Source: DATDTB01 sp035291025
Lineage (GTDB): Archaea; Iainarchaeota; Iainarchaeia; JAFGOX01; DATDTB01
Assembly: GCA_035291025.1 (NCBI GenBank)
Contig: DATDTB010000078.1
Span: 1 to 10,991, forward strand
Reading direction: 5' to 3'
DNA length: 10,991 nucleotides
Both the position numbers and the translations under genes were made by a program. The notes below the pieces were generated by a model. That model ran no database searches. It was not told the DNA's origin and worked only from the letters and a program-made list of their open reading frames with translations. The first letter of the stretch is position 1. Every line of letters starts with the position of its first letter. Positions 5,683 to 10,991 of this stretch are shown here, one piece after another.

Positions 5683-7149
5683 TCACTTGTGGAACACTGG
5701 GCGCCTTGAAAGAAAAACAGGCAGGGGAAGCTTGCGGTAGGGAAAGCCCTGCGTGCGCTTTGAAATTTCCGTTATCAAGTCCTGCGCCCGGATTTTTTCC
5801 TGAGAGTTGTTTTGCTCCCTAAGCCTCACCGTCAAGTCGCCCGACTCGATTTCCTTGTCGCCAACGACGACAATGTAAGGAATCCATTCCCTCTCGGCCT
5901 CGGCTACCTTTTTCTGCATGCGCTCGTTGCGGTCGTCGACGTCCGCCCGAATTTTCTGCTTTTCGAAAGTGTCCGAGAGAGTATTGCAAAAGCCCACGTG
6001 CTTCTCCGTTATTGGCACAAACCTTACCTGGGTTGGACAGAGCCACAGCGGCAGCGTCGGCTTTTCGTTTTTCTTCACCTTCATTGCCGCGTCCTCTAGC
6101 AATGCGTAAACGTTCCGGTCAATGCTCCCTGAAATGGAGGCGTGCAAGATGAAGGGCAGCTTTTCCTTCCCGTCCGCAGAAGTGTACTTGATTCCGAACC
6201 TTTCGGCGTTTTCCACGTCTATTTGCACGGTGCTCAACGCGCTTGCCTTGTCTGCGTTGTCTATGACGTTGAACTCGAACTTCATTGAAAAATACGCAAT
6301 GCGCTCCGGCCACATTTCCAGCAGGAACGGCCTCCCGATTTCTTTCACGAGCTCCAAAGCGAAGCCCTTGTTTTCCTCGAAGAAGGCCTTCTCGAAGCGT
6401 ATTCCGACTTCGTAGTCCAGCTTTAGCGACTTCATCCACTCCACGCACAGCTTGAACTGGGCCTTGAACTCCGCGCGCGCCTGGTCCAAGTCCGCCACCA
6501 GGGAATGCATGTCGGGCATCGTGAACGCCCTCAACCGCTTCAGCCCCGCAACCTCGCCGGACTGCTCGCGCCTGAAAGAGTAATGCGTGAGCTCGTAAAA
6601 CCTCAATGGCAAGTCCTTGTACGACACAATGGTGTCGTGCATTATCATGTACTGGCCGAAACAGGCAGCAAACCTCAGGAAGAATTCCTTGTCATCGCTT
6701 TCAACAGTGTACTGCCTTGCCGGGAAGCGGTGGAGGTACTTGGAAAGCGCGGGGTGCGCATAGTCGTACATAATGGGCGTCTCGACTTCGAGCCCGCCGT
6801 AGTTCTGCACTACCTGCGTGACGGCGTTTTCGAGCTGGCGCTTTATGAACGCGCCCTTCGGGTACCACCTGAAGTGCCCAGAGTCCGAGGCCGGCTCGTA
6901 GTCCACGAGTTCGTGTTCTTTCATCAAGGCAACGTGCGGTGGCTCTTCGGCGTACGCGCGCGCCTTACGGATTTCATAGTCCGCGAACTTCTTTAACTGC
7001 GGCCACTTCGAGTAGTCAAACTGCTCCGCCTGAGTCAGGCTGCCGTCCAAGTCGAGCACGAACCAGGAACTCTTGACTTTTTCCTCTGCCTTCAAGGACT
7101 CGGAAACAACTTCGTTCTTTTTTTGCTCCATTAAAGGTGACACCTTCAT
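5683..7149 (-). CDS. thrS: Threonyl-tRNA synthetase, catalytic and anticodon-binding domains, no editing domain
   Basis: 488 residues from ATG 7149, or 482 from ATG 7131. Class II synthetase charging tRNA(Thr). SSWFVLDLDG (27-36), EPPHVALM and SGHFRWYPKG are typical of archaeal ThrRS just after the editing domain. Zinc and threonine ligands are kept: Cys163 (RFAACFGQ), His215 (PDMHSL) and His336 (ILHASI). Motif 2 is FRREQSG with Arg194, motif 3 GSIDRNVYALLE with Arg345. The C-terminal anticodon domain runs from about 366 (PLWLCPTQVRFVPI) to LPLPVFLSRRPVF. The N-terminal editing domain of most archaeal ThrRS is absent; its counterpart is the gene at 2239-2652. The inner ATG at 7131 has a better Shine-Dalgarno (AAGGTG, 9 nt before it); the outer ATG has only a weak AAGG. 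A leader hairpin and a TATA-like box lie upstream. Confidence 0.95.
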   Translation of the reverse strand: MKVSPLMEQKKNEVVSESLKAEEKVKSSWFVLDLDGSLTQAEQFDYSKWPQLKKFADYEIRKARAYAEEPPHVALMKEHELVDYEPASDSGHFRWYPKGAFIKRQLENAVTQVVQNYGGLEVETPIMYDYAHPALSKYLHRFPARQYTVESDDKEFFLRFAACFGQYMIMHDTIVSYKDLPLRFYELTHYSFRREQSGEVAGLKRLRAFTMPDMHSLVADLDQARAEFKAQFKLCVEWMKSLKLDYEVGIRFEKAFFEENKGFALELVKEIGRPFLLEMWPERIAYFSMKFEFNVIDNADKASALSTVQIDVENAERFGIKYTSADGKEKLPFILHASISGSIDRNVYALLEDAAMKVKKNEKPTLPLWLCPTQVRFVPITEKHVGFCNTLSDTFEKQKIRADVDDRNERMQKKVAEAEREWIPYIVVVGDKEIESGDLTVRLREQNNSQEKIRAQDLITEISKRTQGFPYRKLPLPVFLSRRPVFHK

Positions 7150-7150
7150 T

Positions 7151-7179
7151 CAAGCCTTTGAAAACGGAAAACCGGCTTG
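7151..7179 (-). promoter_or_regulatory. thrS: Leader inverted repeat next to the ThrRS start
   Basis: CAAGCC (7151-7156) and GGCTTG (7174-7179) are perfect 6-bp arms with a 17-nt pyrimidine-rich loop (mRNA sense), ending 1 nt before ATG 7149. Just inside the gene, AAGGTGTCACCTT is a second inverted repeat covering the Shine-Dalgarno of the inner ATG. Together they could control start choice; this is inference. Confidence 0.3.
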
Positions 7180-7203
7180 CAAAAAGACTAGTGCGGGGTT
7201 GTT

Positions 7204-7212
7204 TATTTAAAA
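7204..7212 (-). promoter_or_regulatory. thrS: TATA-like box upstream of thrS
   Basis: Minus strand TTTTAAATA, centred near 7208, predicts a start near 7183. This would leave a leader of about 33 nt before ATG 7149 or 51 nt before ATG 7131, unlike the leaderless arrangement of neighbouring genes. Confidence 0.4.
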
Positions 7213-7233
7213 GTACTGGGGCTCAAGAAAAAC

Positions 7234-8643
7234 TCAAATCGGCCCCGGGCACGGCGCCGACGAGCACGCGTACGTGCCTCCGGAAGGACAGCAGAACGGC
7301 CTGCCCGCGTTGCCGCCGGAACCGCAAGTGTTCCCGCAAGCGCCGCAGTTCACGACGGACGCGTTAGAGTTAACGTTAGTGCACGCCTTGACTGACGTGC
7401 CAGCCGTGCCGCAGCACTTGTAATTGACTCCAAGAGTTGAACAGTTGGCGTTCGACGTGCACGCCGTCACGCCGCAGTTCCCCAAGTAACACACTTCCTG
7501 CTTGTCCAAGCAGTTCTCGCCCTGAGGCACGCTGCCCAAAGCACTGCAACCCCCACAGTTCTGCGGGTCAGCGCGCGGCGCAGTGCAAAAACGAACTCCA
7601 GTCAAGGAATCACGACACGACGTTGTTTCAGGCGGGCAAGAACAAACGCCGCCATTGCAAACCGCGCCAACGCCCACAGTCTGAGTACAATCCACGCACG
7701 AAGAACCGCAATGGGTTGAGTCGTAGTCAGTGCACGCCTGGGTATTGGGGTCAACGCAGATGCCGTCATAGCAGGCAAAGCCGGGGGGGCATTCGTGATT
7801 GCAGTAACCACAGTTCACGGGGTCAACCTCGTAGGCGGGGCACGAGTAAACCATAGTCAATGGGTTTAGGCAAGAGCTTGACCCTAGGGGGCACTGGCAC
7901 TGGCCGTTGACGCAGGCAGAGCCAAGCCCGGGGTAAAACGTGCAGTCAACGCAGGCCGCGCCGCAAGCTATGGGGTTGGAGTCGCTGCAAACAGTAGGGC
8001 AGTCAGCAGGGCAAGTAATTAGAGTTTCATCCAAGTCGCAGGCGCCGTTGTAGTTGCATCCCAGGATTCCGCAGTCCAGCGGGCACGTTACAGGCGTCTC
8101 CCCGCTTGAAGCGTTACACCATCCATCGCCGCATGTGGTGGGTAGCTCCCATAAGCAGTCAACCGGGCAACTTATCACAGTTTCGCCAAACGCGCACCAA
8201 CCATCCATGCATGCAGTACACCATCCTTTTTCGTTACACCTCCAGCAGTCTTCCGGGCAGTTGTACCAGTCTTCCGGCCCGTAGGTAGGACCACCATCGT
8301 TTTCGCAGACGCCGTCACCGCAAGTAATGGGAACGTTGCAAAGGACGCCGCAGTCAGTGGGGCAACTGGAGCAGTCCTCGCCGCCATCGCAGGAGCCGTT
8401 GCCGCACGCTGGCAGCGGCGGGGGAGGCGGCAATGGAGGCAGTGACTGGAGCACGTATCGGACTTCCTCGTAAATTGCCTGGTCAATCGTAAGACAATGG
8501 CAAGATGCTTGCAGGTAGCAAAATTGAAAAGTGCCGAAATGGCATTTGAATAGGTCCATCCAGAGGTTGTCCAGGGTATCGGATGAATACGAAAAACCGG
8601 GGAAAAGCAGGCCTGCTAGTAATAACAAGTAAATGTTCGCCAT
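7234..8643 (-). CDS. Secreted cysteine-rich protein with five CGDGxC...CPxDC modules
   Basis: 469 residues with 68 Cys by my count. A signal peptide (MANIYLLLLAGLLFPGFSYSS) is followed by a short Cys-containing N-terminal region and a proline run (about 69-78). Five modules of the form CGDGxC, an acidic or Gly-rich loop, then CPxDC follow at about 80-98, 108-133, 145-163, 171-191 and 196-215. Two larger modules (about 219-285 and 304-366) share CxxCVDC, GxGxxC, CxCP and DPxNCGxC. The tail (389-469) carries VNCGACGNTC and CCPSGG. No C-terminal membrane anchor or enzyme motif is visible, so release or non-covalent surface attachment is likely. The acidic turns might bind calcium, but this is untested. 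The NCGxCG pattern resembles Stig1-like and myxobacterial extracellular repeats. It is a paralogue of the gene at 1-1482. A TATA-like box 29 nt upstream supports the ATG. Confidence 0.9.
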   Translation of the reverse strand: MANIYLLLLAGLLFPGFSYSSDTLDNLWMDLFKCHFGTFQFCYLQASCHCLTIDQAIYEEVRYVLQSLPPLPPPPPLPACGNGSCDGGEDCSSCPTDCGVLCNVPITCGDGVCENDGGPTYGPEDWYNCPEDCWRCNEKGWCTACMDGWCAFGETVISCPVDCLWELPTTCGDGWCNASSGETPVTCPLDCGILGCNYNGACDLDETLITCPADCPTVCSDSNPIACGAACVDCTFYPGLGSACVNGQCQCPLGSSSCLNPLTMVYSCPAYEVDPVNCGYCNHECPPGFACYDGICVDPNTQACTDYDSTHCGSSCVDCTQTVGVGAVCNGGVCSCPPETTSCRDSLTGVRFCTAPRADPQNCGGCSALGSVPQGENCLDKQEVCYLGNCGVTACTSNANCSTLGVNYKCCGTAGTSVKACTNVNSNASVVNCGACGNTCGSGGNAGRPFCCPSGGTYACSSAPCPGPI

Positions 8644-8668
8644 GGTGGAACTAATTAGAGGCTAGTCG

Positions 8669-8676
8669 TTAAAAAA
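8669..8676 (-). promoter_or_regulatory. TATA-like box of the second cysteine-rich gene
   Basis: Minus strand TTTTTTAA centred about 29 nt before ATG 8643, consistent with a very short or absent leader. The T-run could also help end transcripts from ArgRS upstream. Confidence 0.4.
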
Positions 8677-8721
8677 CGTTATGCGCAGCCAAAAAAGCGA
8701 GGGACGCGGCAGGCAGGGGGG

Positions 8722-10617
8722 CTACATTTTGTCGGGCGCGTCAATTCCCAAGACGTCCAAGCCGTTTTCCAGGACTGTCTTCGTTGAACTGACGAGTGAA
8801 AGCCTCGCCGACAGCAAGGCCTTTGGCGACGCCGTGAGGACTGGGCAGTCGCGGTAAAAAGCGTTCAGCCTTGACGTTAGCTCGACTAAGTACTCGCAGA
8901 CCTTGAATGGCTGGAAGCGCTGCGCCGCCTCGAGCACGACCGAGGGGTACTTTGTGAGCGCTTTCACCAAGTGCTTTTCCGAAGGCGTAACGCACAAGCC
9001 AAAGTCAGGTGGCTCCAGGTATTCCGGGGCCCTTTCAAGAATGCGCGAACAGCGCGCGAAGGCGTACTGCGCGTACGGCGCGGTTTGCCCTTCGAAGTCC
9101 AGCACTTCGTCCCACTTGAAGGTGATGTTGCGTACCGGGTCCACCTTGAGCAACGCGAACTTCACCGCGCCCACGCCTATTTTTTCGCTTAACTCTTCGC
9201 CGCGTTCGTCAAACAAGTCAGGGTTGCGTTCCTTCATTATCGCAGTGACCTTGTCAACTGACGTGTCCAGTATGACGTCGGCGCTGTACCCGACCCAGTT
9301 GCCGGTCCTCCCGGAAATCGCGCCATCGGGCAAGTCAACCAAGCCGTAAGCCAAGTGCGTGAAGTTGTTGCATTGCTCTTCGAAGCCCAAGAGCTTCAAG
9401 GAATACTTCACTACTTTCTGGGGGTAGGACTGCTCGGAGCCTATGACGTTTACTATTACGTCTGCGCCGTTGAACTGGGGCGCGTCCTCACTCGAGCCGC
9501 GCTTGTCCAGCGTGGAACGCCAAACGAACTCGGAGTTGTCCTGCTGGTAGTGCCTCGAGTAATAAAACGGGTCCCGGACCAAGTTGAGCTTCCACAAGTG
9601 GAACGCGATGTCCTTCCCCGTATAAGTTGTGGTGCCGTCGCTCCTGACTATGATTTTGTCCGGGTTATCCATTCCCTTGAACTCGGGCAAGTGGCTCAGC
9701 TTTACCACGGCGCAGCCCTTGTTCTTGCCTTCCCTTTCCACGACGACGTCCTTGTTCTTGGAAAGCAGTTCAAAGGCGTCCTTGAACAGCCCGGAGTGAA
9801 GCACGTCTGACTCGAACACCAAGACGTCGTGAAAGATTCCCAGGCGTTGAGTTGTTTGGTGCTGTGACCTGACTCCGTCCATGACAATTTCACGCGAGTC
9901 CAGGAAGGTTCGGCTCTCCGGGGACTCCAAGTGCTTCAATAACTCTCGAACGCCTTCCTCGATTTTGGCGTCGGACGCGGCGCGTTTTTCGACTTCCACG
10001 TACAATAACCCCTGCCAGTGGTCCAGCTTGGAGCGAGGGTCGGGTTCTTTCGCGGTGTTCTGGTAGCCCCACAACAGCTTCGCAACCTGCAAGCCCAAGT
10101 CGTCAATGTAGTCCATTCTGACCACCTTGCAGCCAAGCGCTTGGAGGAGGCGGGCCACGCTTTCGCCCAAGACCGCGTTGCGCAAGTGCCCCACGTGCAA
10201 GGGCTTGCCTGGGTTGACTGAAGGGAACTCGATTACGGCCTTCTTGCCCTGCATTAACGAAAAAGCCCCGTAGTCCTCCGCAGACAAGGGGATCAGCTTT
10301 ACCAGCTCGCCTAGCCTTGCGTAGTCAATGAAGAAGTTCACGTAGCCAGGGCCAGCGGTTTCGGCCTTCGAAAAAAAGCTGCCTTCCAGGTCGAGGGCCT
10401 CCACTGCCTGCGAGGCCACTTCCAACGGGTTTTTGCCTAGTTTTTTGGCAATTGACAGGCACGCGCTGCTTGAAACGTCCCCCATTTCCGGGGAGGGCGG
10501 TTCGGAAAAGCGCCTCAGCACGTGTTCGTCGGCGTTGACTTCCAGGCGCTTGAACGCAGCAGTCAATGCGTTTCCAGCCTGGTCCAGTAAAACCTGCCAG
10601 GGGTTTGCGTCAAGCAT
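8722..10617 (-). CDS. argS: Arginyl-tRNA synthetase
   Basis: 631 residues, full length for ArgRS, a class I enzyme charging tRNA(Arg) with ATP in the cytosol. The N-terminal ArgRS-specific domain covers about 1-95 (MGDVSSSACLSIAKKLGKNP, then GPGYVNFFI). FPSVNPGKPLHVGHLRNAVLGESVARLL follows, with the HIGH motif as HVGH at 141-144. VVRMDYIDDLGLQVAKLLWGY and VRSDGTTTYTGKDIAFHLWKL (325-345) are family hallmarks. The KMSK loop is degenerate (DGAISGRTGNWV, about 431-442), as in many ArgRS enzymes. The DALR anticodon-binding domain occupies the C-terminus and ends GLDVLGIDAPDKM, the usual ArgRS ending. The gene follows the NadD-like gene by 79 nt and precedes the cysteine-rich gene by 78 nt, all on the minus strand, with its own TATA-like box. 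Confidence 0.97.
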   Translation of the reverse strand: MLDANPWQVLLDQAGNALTAAFKRLEVNADEHVLRRFSEPPSPEMGDVSSSACLSIAKKLGKNPLEVASQAVEALDLEGSFFSKAETAGPGYVNFFIDYARLGELVKLIPLSAEDYGAFSLMQGKKAVIEFPSVNPGKPLHVGHLRNAVLGESVARLLQALGCKVVRMDYIDDLGLQVAKLLWGYQNTAKEPDPRSKLDHWQGLLYVEVEKRAASDAKIEEGVRELLKHLESPESRTFLDSREIVMDGVRSQHQTTQRLGIFHDVLVFESDVLHSGLFKDAFELLSKNKDVVVEREGKNKGCAVVKLSHLPEFKGMDNPDKIIVRSDGTTTYTGKDIAFHLWKLNLVRDPFYYSRHYQQDNSEFVWRSTLDKRGSSEDAPQFNGADVIVNVIGSEQSYPQKVVKYSLKLLGFEEQCNNFTHLAYGLVDLPDGAISGRTGNWVGYSADVILDTSVDKVTAIMKERNPDLFDERGEELSEKIGVGAVKFALLKVDPVRNITFKWDEVLDFEGQTAPYAQYAFARCSRILERAPEYLEPPDFGLCVTPSEKHLVKALTKYPSVVLEAAQRFQPFKVCEYLVELTSRLNAFYRDCPVLTASPKALLSARLSLVSSTKTVLENGLDVLGIDAPDKM

Positions 10618-10638
10618 TACAGTTTCAACTCACGGGGG

Positions 10639-10645
10639 TAAAAAA
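10639..10645 (-). promoter_or_regulatory. argS: TATA-like box of argS
   Basis: Minus strand TTTTTTA centred 25 nt before ATG 10617; no Shine-Dalgarno is obvious, so a leaderless message is plausible. A second candidate, ATTTATTTT, lies near 10666-10674. The same T-run could end the upstream transcript. Confidence 0.4.
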
Positions 10646-10696
10646 CAATTCAAGGCCTTGCTTGGAAAATAAATGCGGGGCAAGGCTTTAATAAAT

Positions 10697-10991
10697 TCAC
10701 ACTTGCCTGGTTTTTTGCCGCGAGGGCTTCCGGGCGCGGGCAAGGTAAAGCCCTTCTTCCTCAATCACTTCCCTTACTTTTTCTGGCACCAACCCCGCTA
10801 TTGTGCTTCCGCGCGCCACTCTCTCGCGGATTTCGCTCGAAGAGGCGGGGCTCGGGTTTTTCGGGGTCACGCACTCGATTGCCGGCGTTTCAGGGAAGGG
10901 GTTGCCCTTGCGTAGAACCATCAGAGGTGGAAAGCGTTCGCATAACTCTTTCCCGCCAGAGTAAGCCTCGGGGTTCAAGTCGCTGCCCGTA
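10697..10991 (-). CDS. NadD-like nucleotidyltransferase, C-terminal part (5' end outside window)
   Basis: The frame is open from the window's right edge to TGA 10697-10699, giving about 98 residues of C-terminus. TGSDLNPEAYSGGKEL at the edge resembles the conserved Gly-Ala/Ser-Asp segment of cytidylyltransferase-fold enzymes. FPPLMVLRKGNPFP follows, then SSSEIRERVARGSTIAGLVPEKVREVIEEEGLY. This last stretch matches the ISSTxIRxxxxxGxxxxxLVPxxVxxYIxxxxLY pattern of nicotinate-nucleotide adenylyltransferase (NadD), where it contributes to ATP binding. Archaea mostly use NadM, so a NadD-like protein, or another adenylyltransferase of the same fold, is both possible and of some interest. The catalytic HxGH motif would be outside the window. 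The basic tail (ARARKPSRQKTRQV) is extra. TTG at 10978 is internal and unlikely to be the real start. Confidence 0.7.
   Translation of the reverse strand, partial: TGSDLNPEAYSGGKELCERFPPLMVLRKGNPFPETPAIECVTPKNPSPASSSEIRERVARGSTIAGLVPEKVREVIEEEGLYLARARKPSRQKTRQV

Noticed and set aside
6505..6996. 163-codon plus-strand frame inside thrS
   Set aside because: Antisense shadow of the class II core, which carries the zinc ligands and motif 2 in the minus-strand frame.
7234..8643. Repeated GC-rich units considered as a CRISPR array or simple DNA repeat
   Set aside because: Units differ in length and sequence and keep a coding frame with a constant cysteine pattern; they are protein modules.
8722..10617. 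Missing KMSK motif in ArgRS as evidence of a defective enzyme
   Set aside because: Many ArgRS enzymes have a degenerate KMSK; length, HVGH and the C-terminal domain are all intact.
10651..10660. CAAGGCCTTG palindrome upstream of argS
   Set aside because: Ten bases with no spacer, no partner elsewhere upstream of a gene in the window, and possible by chance; not enough to call an operator.

Overview
The window reads as an archaeal chromosome segment, most likely from a small-genome DPANN-type lineage (Diapherotrites- or Micrarchaeota-like; the exact phylum cannot be fixed from the sequence). Pointers are an archaeal class II (phosphorylating) GAPDH, an archaeal-type threonyl-tRNA synthetase whose editing domain is a separate gene, archaeal winged-helix regulators, a VapBC-type toxin-antitoxin pair, tight gene packing, and T-rich TATA-like boxes about 25-29 nt upstream of several start codons, as expected for leaderless archaeal transcripts. 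No rRNA, tRNA, CRISPR array, transposase or integrase was seen.

Layout. Positions 1-1482 (minus) hold the first 494 codons of a secreted cysteine-rich protein that runs off the left edge. Positions 1540-2179 (minus) hold a PIN-domain toxin and its antitoxin. Positions 2239-2652 (minus) hold a free-standing ThrRS editing domain, preceded by a winged-helix regulator (2677-3009, minus) that diverges from a second small winged-helix-like protein (3080-3355, plus). Positions 3479-5676 (plus) hold a pgk-gap operon whose genes overlap by 7 nt. It converges with the ThrRS catalytic gene (5683-7149, minus). Then come a second cysteine-rich secreted protein (7234-8643, minus), ArgRS (8722-10617, minus), and the C-terminal part of a NadD-like adenylyltransferase that leaves the window on the right (10697-10991, minus).

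How the genes fit together. PGK and GAPDH catalyse adjacent steps of lower glycolysis/gluconeogenesis. The 137-residue editing protein and the 482-488-residue catalytic protein together make up one complete archaeal ThrRS, cut at the linker that joins the two parts in fused homologues, and about 3 kb apart. ArgRS adds a second aminoacylation gene. The two cysteine-rich proteins (61 Cys in 494 residues, 68 in 469) are paralogues built from CGDGxC...CPxDC and NCGxC modules behind signal peptides, and are probably disulfide-stabilised surface or secreted proteins.

The most notable observation is that the toxin-antitoxin cassette lies between two direct copies of the last codons of the ThrRS editing gene (PLSEAFRD plus V or L, then stop). 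The internal differences are at third codon positions. This looks like insertion at, and regeneration of, the 3' end of that gene.
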